From Clostridiales bacterium (lineage in GTDB: Bacteria > Bacillota > Clostridia > Lachnospirales > Cellulosilyticaceae): DNA of 64,000 bases. This document shows, one piece after another, positions 43,799 through 53,435 of the stretch; the stretch's first letter is position 1; each line of letters begins with the position of its first letter. Under the pieces are notes generated by a model. The model saw only the letters and a list, made by a program, of their open reading frames with translations, made no database searches and was not told the origin of the DNA. A program made the translations under genes and the position numbers. The stretch is from NCBI GenBank assembly GCA_019418225.1, contig DYCF01000011.1:58303-122302 (forward strand), read 5' to 3'.

Positions 43799-44791
43799 TT
43801 AATTAAATAATTCCTGTAATCGCTCTGTCAAAAGACCTACACCAATGACGCAAATACGTCCTGTATATTCTGCTGGCCCTGTTACCACATTGCTTTCCTC
43901 GGGTACATAATTAAAATGAAGCCATGTACCATCTTCAGCTTCCACAATCCCTTTAGCTCTTAATATGGTCCCATAATTATTCTTGTCCTCAAAGGTTTTA
44001 AGTATGTCTTCTAATCCCTCTTTCGTAAATTTACGACAAGTTTCTACTCCCCAACTTACAAAGATATCTTCTGCATGATGATGTCCTTCATGATGGCAAT
44101 CATCAGGATTCGTATGCATATGATGATGCGCCTGTGCTTTTTCTTCATGATGATGGCACGTGCAGGTTTCATCACACTCTAAAACAGTTGTAAAGTCATT
44201 TTTTGCAAAAGCTGCTAACATCTGCTTACCTGTTAACTGTTCCCAAGGCGTTGTAATGATAGTCGCCCCTTCATTAAGCGCTCTTACTATTGTAATGCAT
44301 TCTTCAATTTTACTTTCTGCTAAGCCCTGTGTACGACTTAATACCACACTTTGTGCGCTAGAAACCTGATTAATGAAGAATTCCCCGTAATTACGCTTAT
44401 ACATCTTGCATTTACGTGCATCTACTACAGCCACACTATATTCTATGGCAACCTCATAACTTGATGGCAATGTTAAGATTGCATTTTGAATATCCGATAA
44501 TTTGCCTACACCAGATGGCTCAATAATGATACGCTCTGGTTTATAAGTTGTAATCACTTCCTGTAGCGCCTTTTCAAAATTTCCTACTAAAGAACAACAG
44601 ATGCATCCTGCATTGATTTCCTGAACCTTAATACCTGCATCTTTTAAAAAGCCACTGTCTACACCTATTTCACCAAATTCATTTTCAATTAAAACTAATT
44701 TCTCACCTTGAAAAGCTTCTTTGATGAGCTTTTTAATAAGGGTTGTCTTACCTGCTCCTAAAAAGCCCGATATAATATTTACCTTAATCAT
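43799..44791 (-). CDS. COG0523 (CobW/YjiA/ZNG1-type) GTPase with His-rich metal loop
   Basis: The 330-residue G3E GTPase has Walker A GFLGAGKTTLIKK, the metal-binding GCICCSLVG (CxCC) motif, an ENEFGEIGVDSGF switch region and a His-rich insertion (HHHEEKAQAHHHMH and DDCHHEGHHH, about residues 215-240). The C-terminal CobW_C domain follows. These proteins insert or deliver metals such as Zn or Co. The His-rich loop supports a metal-chaperone role. A second, diverged G3E protein is encoded just upstream in the same direction. Confidence 0.9.
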   Translation of the reverse strand: MIKVNIISGFLGAGKTTLIKKLIKEAFQGEKLVLIENEFGEIGVDSGFLKDAGIKVQEINAGCICCSLVGNFEKALQEVITTYKPERIIIEPSGVGKLSDIQNAILTLPSSYEVAIEYSVAVVDARKCKMYKRNYGEFFINQVSSAQSVVLSRTQGLAESKIEECITIVRALNEGATIITTPWEQLTGKQMLAAFAKNDFTTVLECDETCTCHHHEEKAQAHHHMHTNPDDCHHEGHHHAEDIFVSWGVETCRKFTKEGLEDILKTFEDKNNYGTILRAKGIVEAEDGTWLHFNYVPEESNVVTGPAEYTGRICVIGVGLLTERLQELFN

Positions 44792-44860
44792 TTTTATTAT
44801 CTCCTTTATTGAGGCTCGCTAGGTTACTTCATCCTTAGCCTTTAATAATTAAACTACACT

Positions 44861-45814
44861 TTAATAATTAAAATACACAAGATTATCTTCTGGCATCTTA
44901 GTTGGTCTAAATGATTCAATGACCATTCGAATTTGTTCTTTTTCTCCCTCTTTGGTCTGCACCATAATATATTCTAAATGTCCAATGATTTCACCCCAAC
45001 ACTGCTCTTTAATTCTTTCCAAATGATCTCCCACACATACAAAGCCCATGAATGAAATATCCGCCGCACAACATGTCATTCCGCATCTACCAAAGGCATA
45101 GCATTTATGAGGTTCCATATAGCAAATAAAACCTTCCGCCTTAATCTTCTTATTTTCATAATGTGCCTTATTTTCTAAAGCATCTACATACCAAGTGCCA
45201 TAGTCTTCAAGGCATACTTCCACTATAGGCCCACTAATATCAAATGGTAACTCTTCTTCTCTTACTATAGAAAGTTTACCATCTACGGTTTCAAATACTA
45301 ATTGTGCGCCTGGATTTACGATTTTAATAATGCGCTTAATGCTCACCTGTTTTACCAAATCCGTACAGCGATTAAAAATAATAAAATCTGCCGCTCTAAA
45401 ATGCATCATCATATATTCCTTCATATTAGCAAGCTGCAGTTCAAATTGTCCCGCATCTACGAGCGTAATATTTCTAATACCAAGCCAATTAGATGGCAAT
45501 TTTACTTCATTAAATAAATTAAGCTGCCACAAACCATTCATTTCAATATAGACCTTATCTGGCTTATACTTCTCTTCACACTCCGCTAAAAGCTGTGTGG
45601 TTAATTCTTCTTCCTTTTCAAGATATCTAATTTCCGCATTAACTTCTTTTAAAAAATCAGGTTCATACTCTTCTATCCCCTCTTCACAGGCAATAATCAC
45701 ACTTCTTTCATTTGAATTAAATTTTGCCTTTCTTAAAAACTCTGTAATAAGGGCTGTCTTTCCACTTTCTAAAAAACCTAATACTAAATAAACAAGTACT
45801 TCTCGCTTTGCCAT
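44861..45814 (-). CDS. Second G3E/CobW-like GTPase, lacking the CxCC motif
   Basis: The start is taken at the ATG at 45814 (MAKREVLVYLVLGFL), with GGTGA upstream; the frame continues to 45835. The roughly 317-residue protein has Walker A GFLESGKTALITEF and a Walker B-like KVYIEMNGLW, but no CxCC where other COG0523 proteins have it. The C-terminal part contains a Cys-rich stretch, CGMTCCAADI. Pairing with the His-rich GTPase suggests a heteromeric metallochaperone. The client is unknown. Confidence 0.82.
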   Translation of the reverse strand: MAKREVLVYLVLGFLESGKTALITEFLRKAKFNSNERSVIIACEEGIEEYEPDFLKEVNAEIRYLEKEEELTTQLLAECEEKYKPDKVYIEMNGLWQLNLFNEVKLPSNWLGIRNITLVDAGQFELQLANMKEYMMMHFRAADFIIFNRCTDLVKQVSIKRIIKIVNPGAQLVFETVDGKLSIVREEELPFDISGPIVEVCLEDYGTWYVDALENKAHYENKKIKAEGFICYMEPHKCYAFGRCGMTCCAADISFMGFVCVGDHLERIKEQCWGEIIGHLEYIMVQTKEGEKEQIRMVIESFRPTKMPEDNLVYFNY

Positions 45815-45992
45815 GTTTTCACCACGCTTCTCCACATACTATTTATTTCACTTAAAATGGTAGTCCTACCCATTTAATTTGTCAATATATTAAAATTATT
45901 TAAACTTGCACTTAAAAATAGAGTTAATTCATAAGTTGACTACTTATAAATTTAAAAGATACATCTCATAAAGTATCTCCTGTCAATACATA

Positions 45993-46045
45993 ACAAAAAG
46001 GTGTTATCCGAGATTTTCTTACATCCTCTAATAACACCTTTTTGT
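45993..46045 (-). terminator. Terminator of the 56-residue gene
   Basis: ACAAAAAGGTGTTAT (45993-46007) and ATAACACCTTTTTGT (46031-46045) form a 15-bp perfect stem, ten bases after the stop of the small minus-strand gene. Confidence 0.75.
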
Positions 46046-46054
46046 ATCCCCCTA

Positions 46055-46225
46055 TTAAACTAAAATATTACTATGAAGCTTTATGTCTTCTAACATATGG
46101 GCCACTTCCTGATCTACTTCATAAGGCCCCACTTTGACCCTTTGCTGCTCTCCCTTAGGTGCTGTTTGCTGCGCCATAATTTTTTCTACGCCTTGCATAA
46201 TAAAACCAAGTCTACTAATAAACAT
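46055..46225 (-). CDS. 56-residue protein, unknown function
   Basis: AAGGAGATGAG lies three bases before the ATG. The peptide begins MFISRLGFIMQGVEKIMAQQ, continues with a Gln/Lys linker and ends with a helix (VAHMLEDIKLHSNILV). A perfect terminator follows, so it is a convincing independent gene. I recognise no family. Confidence 0.7.
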   Translation of the reverse strand: MFISRLGFIMQGVEKIMAQQTAPKGEQQRVKVGPYEVDQEVAHMLEDIKLHSNILV

Positions 46226-46310
46226 AGTCTCATCTCCTTAGGAATTTGCTGCCCCTCTATTTCTCTTAACTTCATAGTAGTCCTAACCTTACTTAAAGTC
46301 AATGTCTTCT

Positions 46311-47501
46311 TTAATTATGTACTCTGCTTATACGCTTATTCATTAAAAGTCCTACAATAAGCAGCATTGGAAATATAATTGCCAATAAAATTCCTACTCT
46401 TAAATTGTCATTAAACGTACTAGAAACCATTCCTACAAAAGTTGGACCGCTAGAACACCCTACATCTCCTGCTAGTGCTAAAAGAGCATACATAGCTGTG
46501 CCGCCATTTCTGATAGAAGTAGCCGCCATGCTAAATGTCCCTGGCCATAAAATACCTACTGATAGACCGCATAAACCACATCCTATAAGTCCAATAGCCG
46601 GCACTGGTACTAATGAAATCACTAAATAAGATGCTAGACATAAAATCCCACTACAAGCCATAAACTTGTCTAAATTAATTTTCTCCCCGTATTTACCATA
46701 AAAGGCCCTAGCAGTCCCCATTAAAATAGCAAATAACATAGGGCCTGCTAAGTCACCTACTACTTTGCTAACACCTAATCCCTTTTCTGCAAAAGTAGAG
46801 GCCCATTGACTTACTGATTGTTCACAAGCACCTGCACAAAACATCAGTAGCATCATTACCCAAAAAACTTTTTTATTTGTTAGTGCGCTCAGGGTCAACT
46901 GACTTTCTTCTCCTGTTACAAGTGGTGCAATGGGTACTTTTATAAAAGCAATGGTATTAAATATAGGAATAATCGCCCACAATACAGCTAACATCTTCCA
47001 ACTTTCCATTCCAAAACATTTGAAAAATAAGGTAGATAGCAAGACTACCCCCACATGACCCCAGCAATAAAAGGAATGTAGGAGGCTCATAGCCTTCTCC
47101 TTATTTTTTGTAGGACACGCCTCTACAATAGGACTTACTAGCACCTCTAACAAACCGCCACCAGTAGCATAAATAATGACTGCCAATAATAAGCCTACAA
47201 AAGCATCCTGAAATAGTTCCGGCAAAACTGTTAACAATATAAGTCCTGCGGCGCAACATATATGTGCAATAAGCATGGACGCTCTATATCCTATCTTATC
47301 TACAAAAGTTACTGAAGCTAAATCTACAATCAGCTGAATGCCAAAGTTTATAGTAATCAACATAGTGATTTTAGATAATGAAATATCATAGCTTGTTTGT
47401 AATGTTAAAAATAATAACGGCACAAAATTATTAATAATAGCTTGTACAATATACCCTGTAAAACAGGCATATAAGGTTTTATTATAGTTTTTCTCCTGCA
47501 T
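46311..47501 (-). CDS. Major facilitator superfamily transporter
   Basis: This 396-residue protein has about 12 membrane helices in two halves and an MFS-type loop (VDKIGYRASMLIAH) between helices 2 and 3. The layout resembles the FucP/sugar-proton-symporter-like branch, but the substrate cannot be read. A terminator separates it from the upstream sugar operon, so its role there is only suggested by proximity. Confidence 0.85.
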   Translation of the reverse strand: MQEKNYNKTLYACFTGYIVQAIINNFVPLLFLTLQTSYDISLSKITMLITINFGIQLIVDLASVTFVDKIGYRASMLIAHICCAAGLILLTVLPELFQDAFVGLLLAVIIYATGGGLLEVLVSPIVEACPTKNKEKAMSLLHSFYCWGHVGVVLLSTLFFKCFGMESWKMLAVLWAIIPIFNTIAFIKVPIAPLVTGEESQLTLSALTNKKVFWVMMLLMFCAGACEQSVSQWASTFAEKGLGVSKVVGDLAGPMLFAILMGTARAFYGKYGEKINLDKFMACSGILCLASYLVISLVPVPAIGLIGCGLCGLSVGILWPGTFSMAATSIRNGGTAMYALLALAGDVGCSSGPTFVGMVSSTFNDNLRVGILLAIIFPMLLIVGLLMNKRISRVHN

Positions 47502-47560
47502 CTTCTCTCCCCTTATTATGTAATATTTTTCTATAGCATTGTAACATATTTTAGCTAAAT

Positions 47561-47606
47561 AAAAGCCCCCTTAGTCCAATATCTACCACTGACTAAGAGG
47601 GCCTTT
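47561..47606 (-). terminator. Terminator of the sugar operon
   Basis: On the minus strand AAAGGCCCTCTTAGTC pairs with GACTAAGGGGGCTTTT, followed by ATTT. Confidence 0.8.
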
Positions 47607-47656
47607 CCCCTAAACTCACTCTATTTTTTACATCTTTTCTATTTAATTAAAATTAA

Positions 47657-49114
47657 TTAAAACACATTTTTTAATGCTGGGTAAATCATTTTAAACTTCT
47701 GATATCTTGCTTCATATTTTGCAGCAAGTGTTTCATCTGGTTCAATAGTCTCTACGATTTTTACAATCTTTTCGCTTGCTTCTTTAACAGAAGCATATTC
47801 GCCACAAGCAACAGCTGCTAAAATAGCACCGCCAAGTCCTGGACCTTCATCATTTGCAATGACATCTACTTTAACATTTAAGATATTGGCAATCATCTTT
47901 TTCCAAAGTGGACTCTTTGCACCACCACCACAAATCTTAGTCCTTTCAATTTGAATCCCCAGAGATTTTGCTACTTCAAAGGAATCTCTAAGTGCAAAGG
48001 CAACACCTTCAAGTACTGCTTGTGTCATATCGCATCTAGTAGTATTTAAACTCATCCCTACAAAGGCACCTCTAGCATTAGGGTCATTATGAGGTGAACG
48101 TTCACCCATTAAATATGGTAAGAAGAACACTTCATTTTCTCCTAATTTTGTAATACCTTCTTGCTCTTTGGCATATTCTTTGGTTTTAATGATTTCATCC
48201 ATCCACCATTTGTTGCAAGATGCTGCACTCAGCATACATCCCATAAGATGATAGTTCCCATCTGCATGATCAAATGAATGAAGGGCATTATTTTCATCTA
48301 CACGGAACTCTTTGCTCGCAATGAAGATTGTGCCGGATGTACCAAGAGAAATATTACAGCTTCCTTCTCCCACTGTACCTGTTCCCACCGCTGCTGCTGC
48401 ATTATCTCCTGCACCTGCTGCAACTATTACATTTTCACTTAAGCCTAACTCGGCTGCAATTTCTGGAAGCACTGTCCCTACCTTTTCATAGCTTTCATAA
48501 ACCTTTGCCAGTTGACTTTCCTCTACATCACAAATTGCCATCATTTCTTTAGACCAGCATTTATTTTTTACATCGAAGAGTAACATGCCTGATGCATCGG
48601 AAACATCTGTGCAATGTACTCCTGTCAATTTATATGCAATATAGTCCTTTGGAAGCATGATTTTCTTGATGCGTGCAAAGTTCTCTGGCTCTTCTTCTTT
48701 CATCCATAGAAGCTTAGGCGCTGTAAAACCTGCAAATGAGATATTCGCTGTACACTCTGATAGTTTTGTTTTGCCAATGACTTCATTTAAGTAATCACTT
48801 TGCTTTGCTGTACGGTTATCATTCCATAAAATTGCTGGGCGAATGACTTCATCATTTTCATCCAGTACAACGAGGCCATGCATTTGTCCGCCAAAACTGA
48901 TGCCACCTACTTTAGAAGCATCAACATCTTTGATTAAAAGCTTTAGACCTTTTTGTACAGCGTCCCACCAGTCGGCTGGATTTTGCTCAGACCAGCCTGA
49001 ATGTGGAAAGTAAAGTGGATATTCAAGAGATTCCACATTTTCTACCTTGCCTTCGGCATTCATCAATAGTAATTTTACTGCTGATGTGCCTAAATCTATG
49101 CCAATATAGTACAT
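47657..49114 (-). CDS. xylB: Xylulokinase
   Basis: The 485-residue FGGY-family kinase has the N-terminal phosphate motif YIGIDLGTSAVKLLL, the catalytic region ISFGGQMHGLVVLDE, SCNISLGTSGTIF and a C-terminal ICGGGAKSPLWKKMIANIL. The closest named group is XylB, which phosphorylates D-xylulose. Its neighbour is an isomerase-like protein of the fucose/arabinose family, so the true substrate may be another ketose. It starts 11 bases after that gene. Confidence 0.88.
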   Translation of the reverse strand: MYYIGIDLGTSAVKLLLMNAEGKVENVESLEYPLYFPHSGWSEQNPADWWDAVQKGLKLLIKDVDASKVGGISFGGQMHGLVVLDENDEVIRPAILWNDNRTAKQSDYLNEVIGKTKLSECTANISFAGFTAPKLLWMKEEEPENFARIKKIMLPKDYIAYKLTGVHCTDVSDASGMLLFDVKNKCWSKEMMAICDVEESQLAKVYESYEKVGTVLPEIAAELGLSENVIVAAGAGDNAAAAVGTGTVGEGSCNISLGTSGTIFIASKEFRVDENNALHSFDHADGNYHLMGCMLSAASCNKWWMDEIIKTKEYAKEQEGITKLGENEVFFLPYLMGERSPHNDPNARGAFVGMSLNTTRCDMTQAVLEGVAFALRDSFEVAKSLGIQIERTKICGGGAKSPLWKKMIANILNVKVDVIANDEGPGLGGAILAAVACGEYASVKEASEKIVKIVETIEPDETLAAKYEARYQKFKMIYPALKNVF

Positions 49115-49125
49115 ATATTTACCCC

Positions 49126-50628
49126 CTAGAATGGATTTTCTGTAGGATATCTATCACCTTTTGCCTGATTATATCCGATTTCTGTGACTTCTACGCCGAT
49201 ATATTTAAATACCTCAAAGAGCGCTTTACCAAAGTGACCGAATGCCACTGCACCATGATGTGGGAAGTTTTTCTCAATAAGTACATGACGATAGAATCTA
49301 CCCATTTCAGGAATAGCAAAGATACCAATTGCACCAAATGAACGTGTTGCTACTGGTAATACTTCACCATGTGCAATATATGCACGAAGTTTTGTATCTG
49401 CTGTGCTTTGTAATCTGAAGAACGTAATATCTCCAGGTACGATATCTCCTTCAAGTGTACCTTGTGTTACTTCTTCTGGAAGTGCTCTTGCCATAATCAT
49501 TTGATATTTCATTTCACAGAATGATAATTTGCTAGATGCAGTATTACCACAATGGAATCCCATGAAAGTATCTTTTAATGTATAGTCAAATTTACCTTTA
49601 ATATCTTCATTATATAAGTCTTGTGGTACAGTATTATTGATATCAAGTAATGTAACTGTATCATTACTTACTACTGTTCCAATAAATTCACTAAGTGCAC
49701 CGTAAATATCTACTTCACAAGATACTGGGATGCCCTGCGCTGTTAAACGGCTATTTACATAGCATGGTACAAAACCAAATTGTGTTTGGAATGCAGGCCA
49801 GCATTTACCAGCAATTGCAACATACTTGCGGTAACCTTTGTGTGCTTCTACCCAATCTTTTAATGTAATTTCATATTGAGCAAGTTTAGCTAAGATTTCA
49901 GGCTTTTTATTACCTGCACCAAGCTCTTGTTCCATTTCTTTTACGATTTCAGGAATTCTTTCATCTCCTTCATGTTTATTGAAAGCCTCAAATAAATCAA
50001 GCTCTGAATTTTCTTCAATTTCAACACCTAAATCATAAAGTGGCTTGATAGGTGCATTACATGCAAGGAAGTTAAGTGGACGTGGGCCAAAGCTGATGAT
50101 TTTAAGGCTTGAAAGGCCAACTACTGCTTTTGCAATAGGCTCGAATTCTGCAATCATATCGGCACATTCCTCGGCTGTACCTACAGGATATTCTGGGATA
50201 TATGCTTTTACATTACGAAGTTTTAAGTTATAGCTGGCATTGAGCATACCACAGTATGCATCTCCTCTACCTTGAACAAGGTTGCTGCCAGTTTCTTCAG
50301 CTGCAGCGATGAACATTTTAGGCCCATCAAAATGTTTTGCTAATAAGGTTTCTGCAATCTCTGGTCCGAAGTTACCAAGGTAAACAACAAGCGCATTACA
50401 TCCTGCTGCTTTAATGTCTTCTAAAGCTTGTACCATATGTATTTCACTTTCCACGATACAGACTGGACATTCATAAACGTCCATATTAGGATATTTTTCT
50501 TTACAAGCTGCTATTAAAGCTTGTCTTCTTGTAACTGATAAACTCTCTGGGAAACAATCTCTACTTACTGCAACAACACCGATTTTTGCATTTGGCATAT
50601 TATTAATAATATTTTTCATCTTCTTCAT
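49126..50628 (-). CDS. L-fucose/L-arabinose isomerase family protein
   Basis: The 500-residue protein has the COG2407 two-domain layout: an N-terminal Rossmann-like region (IGVVAVSRDCFPES, CNALVVYLGNFGPE) and a C-terminal isomerase barrel part (PCYVNSRLTAQGIPVSCEVD with metal-binding Glu and Asp, TFMGFHCGNTASS, HHGAVAFGHFG). Members convert aldoses to ketoses or have unknown substrates. Cotranscription with a xylulokinase and a DUF4867 protein indicates sugar catabolism. The ATG at 50628 or the fourth codon (50619) could be the start. Confidence 0.85.
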   Translation of the reverse strand: MKKMKNIINNMPNAKIGVVAVSRDCFPESLSVTRRQALIAACKEKYPNMDVYECPVCIVESEIHMVQALEDIKAAGCNALVVYLGNFGPEIAETLLAKHFDGPKMFIAAAEETGSNLVQGRGDAYCGMLNASYNLKLRNVKAYIPEYPVGTAEECADMIAEFEPIAKAVVGLSSLKIISFGPRPLNFLACNAPIKPLYDLGVEIEENSELDLFEAFNKHEGDERIPEIVKEMEQELGAGNKKPEILAKLAQYEITLKDWVEAHKGYRKYVAIAGKCWPAFQTQFGFVPCYVNSRLTAQGIPVSCEVDIYGALSEFIGTVVSNDTVTLLDINNTVPQDLYNEDIKGKFDYTLKDTFMGFHCGNTASSKLSFCEMKYQMIMARALPEEVTQGTLEGDIVPGDITFFRLQSTADTKLRAYIAHGEVLPVATRSFGAIGIFAIPEMGRFYRHVLIEKNFPHHGAVAFGHFGKALFEVFKYIGVEVTEIGYNQAKGDRYPTENPF

Positions 50629-50713
50629 CCCTTCTAATTATCTATCATCTATTTTTAATCTTTCATGCTTCATTTCTTATTTCTCATGCAAACGCCTCAC
50701 TTTTCACTCTTCA

Positions 50714-51328
50714 CTAAATCTCTATGTTTTCTCCAACAAGCCCCACAAAAGCTCCTGCAATATGTGCCTCTTCATGTGCAATAAGCCATTTATTGCGATG
50801 TGTCATAAGCTTATCATCATTAGCGCCTTCTGCTGCTATGGTTTTATCATAGTTTGTTCCTTTAGGAAGGATTACAATTGCCTTAAAGCCACTCCCATCA
50901 ATGCCGCATGGTGCATAGTGAAGTGTGGTTGCATAAAGTTCTACTACTGTTCCTTTTGGTACAAAGAAAGCTTCAATTTTATTTGTATCATATGTAAGCT
51001 CATCTGTGATATCTTGCTGTTTGCCTAATAATAAAATCATATCTGTTACTGCAATATTGATTTCTGAGTTTCTGTGATATTCTACAGCATTTAATTTTTG
51101 ATTATGTCCATTGCAGTAACCAATTTGAATTGGCATTTCGCCATAAGCCTTCCCAGCAAATACTTTTGCTACAGCAGTTTGCTCAAGTTCGAATACTGAG
51201 GGTTCATATACCACATCTTCTGGCATTGGCATATGTTCCATTTCTTTCATCAGCTGGCTGCAATCATAACCTGTTAGGACTCTACCATAAGCTTTAAATG
51301 CTTTGTCTGATACTTGATATTTCTCCAT
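50714..51328 (-). CDS. DUF4867 family protein
   Basis: The protein has about 204 residues from the ATG at 51328, with GGAGGT six bases before it; the frame runs to 51364. It contains a cupin-like beta-rich core (AVEYHRNSEINIAVTDMILL, FVPKGTVVELYATTLHYAPC, GSGFKAIVILPKGTNYD) with His/Glu residues that could bind a metal. DUF4867 genes sit beside sugar isomerase and kinase genes, suggesting a sugar epimerase or lyase-isomerase role that is not established. Confidence 0.8.
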   Translation of the reverse strand: MEKYQVSDKAFKAYGRVLTGYDCSQLMKEMEHMPMPEDVVYEPSVFELEQTAVAKVFAGKAYGEMPIQIGYCNGHNQKLNAVEYHRNSEINIAVTDMILLLGKQQDITDELTYDTNKIEAFFVPKGTVVELYATTLHYAPCGIDGSGFKAIVILPKGTNYDKTIAAEGANDDKLMTHRNKWLIAHEEAHIAGAFVGLVGENIEI

Positions 51329-51436
51329 TGTTACCTCCATCAACTTTAATCTAAGTATTTTCAAAAAAAATGCTACAATCTTTATTTCTATAAAAATTGT
51401 AGCATTTACCTCTTTTATTCTCTACCAAAGTCTTAA

Positions 51437-52279
51437 CTAATTAATGGCACTTTTTTGACATTTTCTATATTCGCTTGGAAGCTGTCCATATTTCTCAAAG
51501 AAAGCCTTTGAAAATGCCTTTTCATTTGGAAAGCCATTATTTAAAGCAATGTCACTTAAAGTATTCGATGAATTAAGCATCTCTTTATAGGCACTTTCTA
51601 ACCTTATTTCCTTTAAATAGTCTTTAAAATTAACCTTTGCATACTGTTGGAACATTCTTGACAAATAAGCCGGTGCATAACCGAAAATTTTTGCAATCTG
51701 TTCTAATGAAATCTTTTCAGCATGATGCTCTTTTATGTAGGCTGTAACCTTTGAAAGTCTACTTAACTTTTTATTAGAAACAATAAGTGCCTCCTCTACA
51801 TTTTCCACTCTATACTTGGCAACTAATTCATAAAGTAATCTAAAATATTTACTTTGTACCTTAAACTCATAACCTATTTTGTGTGCTTCATATTCCTCAA
51901 ACATACTTTTTATGAGATTCATAATCTTTTTATCTTCTTCCCTAGGGCTATGAGAAAATAAAATATACTGCTCATTTGAATAATATTTTTCAAAAGTCTT
52001 TAAGGGAATTTGAAGTACAATCGTATAATTTTTTTCTGGTACATTAATTGAATGAATTTCATTAGAATTAAGTAAAACAAACTTCCCTGGTGTTAAATGA
52101 TATTCTTTTTCATTAATATAATAATCCATTTCCCCTTCATATACTGCAAATATTTCAATAGATTGATGCCAGTGTTTAGCCACTGCATAACCACCTGCAT
52201 GCCCTTCAAACAAAAACATACGAAAGGTTAAATCTTCATTGGGTATCACAATTTCATGTTTAAAATCCATGTTCTCCAC
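51437..52279 (-). CDS. AraC-family transcriptional regulator
   Basis: The 280-residue protein has an N-terminal cupin sensing domain (KHWHQSIEIFAVYEGEMDYY, about residues 35-100) and two C-terminal helix-turn-helix motifs (SLEQIAKIFGYAPAYLSRMF and SDIALNNGFPNEKAFSKAFF, about 190-270). It lies 109 bases upstream of the DUF4867-isomerase-kinase genes in the same direction and probably activates them in response to a sugar. Confidence 0.92.
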   Translation of the reverse strand: MENMDFKHEIVIPNEDLTFRMFLFEGHAGGYAVAKHWHQSIEIFAVYEGEMDYYINEKEYHLTPGKFVLLNSNEIHSINVPEKNYTIVLQIPLKTFEKYYSNEQYILFSHSPREEDKKIMNLIKSMFEEYEAHKIGYEFKVQSKYFRLLYELVAKYRVENVEEALIVSNKKLSRLSKVTAYIKEHHAEKISLEQIAKIFGYAPAYLSRMFQQYAKVNFKDYLKEIRLESAYKEMLNSSNTLSDIALNNGFPNEKAFSKAFFEKYGQLPSEYRKCQKSAIN

Positions 52280-52401
52280 CTAGCCATTTTGATTTTCACT
52301 GTTTTTTTATAATTTTACAATATTTAAAGATGTTTATCTATTCCTTTTTAAAACTTAGATTTCTTGCTTCAGAAAATCCCAAAATTACTATTTCATCATA
52401 T

Positions 52402-52449
52402 AAAAAACAAGCTATTTTTAGTTAGAATTCGTCTCTAGCTAAAAATAGC
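52402..52449 (-). terminator. Terminator of the DUF2935 gene
   Basis: On the minus strand GCTATTTTTAGCTAG pairs with CTAACTAAAAATAGC, followed by TTGTTTTTTA. Confidence 0.85.
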
Positions 52450-52459
52450 CTTTTAATAC

Positions 52460-53365
52460 TTATTTCTCATTCAATAACCTTATATAATGATTTGCTTCTC
52501 TTAACACATGGTCAGCTAACAATGGTAAGATTAGACTTCGAATTTGGCATGCATTAATGCCTTCTGTGCCTGCTGCTTTAAAATCACGATACTTTATCGT
52601 TTCCGCTATCGTCTTAGCTGTAACGCTTTTCATTGTTTCTTCCGTCATATTTTTAGCATCCTCTAATAAGCTTGCATACTGCTTAGCAAATTGATTGGCA
52701 CTCACAATCAATTCATTTTCAGTTGGGTCTAATAAACCTCTAATAAATAGGGCATGCTCCATCATTATTTGATTCCAAAACAACTCCGTTTCTCTTATAT
52801 CTTCATGTGCATTTAGATTACCGCCTTCTAAACTTATAATGTATTGCTGATACAATTTTGCTTCACGAATGATATGTTCTAGTAACAATGGATAATTCAT
52901 CGTAAACATTTTACAACATAATACATAGTTTAAAGTTCGTTCCTTAAAATCAATAAATCCCTTTAATAGTTTTAAACCATATTGGTTAATTTGTTTTACA
53001 TAATTTTTCATGTTGCCATCAATCTTAGTCTGTTTTTTCATACACATGTCCATTAAGTCTGACTCAAGCCTTGTGATACTCTCGTCAATACTACATCCTG
53101 TAAGCCTACTCGTTGCCTTTTCGGATTCAAGTGTATATTCAGTTATTAATTCACCAGATTTAAGAATGCTACTTCCTACAACACCATTACTACACTTAAT
53201 TACCATGCGCAGTAATTTTTCAAATGATTTTTTATACTTTCTTGCTTCTTCTCTATAATTACTATTAGCTTGTGTATATCCTACTTCTAAAAATAGTGCA
53301 TGTTCCTTCATAATTCTTCCGAAAAACAAATGTAACTCTAATGATAATATTATATAACTTTCCAT
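52460..53365 (-). CDS. DUF2935 family protein
   Basis: The 301-residue all-helical protein has two ferritin-like repeats, each with the pattern FFGRIMKEHALFLE or LFWNQIMMEHALFIRG plus an LLxHILREAxxY helix (LLEHIIREAKLYQQYI, LLADHVLREANHYIRLL). The Glu and His residues in these helices could form a di-metal site. DUF2935 proteins are common in spore-forming Firmicutes. Their role is unknown. A GAGGAA ribosome binding site precedes the ATG. Confidence 0.85.
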   Translation of the reverse strand: MESYIILSLELHLFFGRIMKEHALFLEVGYTQANSNYREEARKYKKSFEKLLRMVIKCSNGVVGSSILKSGELITEYTLESEKATSRLTGCSIDESITRLESDLMDMCMKKQTKIDGNMKNYVKQINQYGLKLLKGFIDFKERTLNYVLCCKMFTMNYPLLLEHIIREAKLYQQYIISLEGGNLNAHEDIRETELFWNQIMMEHALFIRGLLDPTENELIVSANQFAKQYASLLEDAKNMTEETMKSVTAKTIAETIKYRDFKAAGTEGINACQIRSLILPLLADHVLREANHYIRLLNEK

Positions 53366-53435
53366 TAGTATTCCTCATTTTATAAGTGTTTCACTTACAA
53401 TATACGTCTCTCATTCCATTATTGTGCTAAATTAA

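Noticed and set aside
46097..46360. 87-codon plus-strand frame
   Set aside because: It is antisense to the better-supported 56-residue gene and overlaps the end of the MFS gene.
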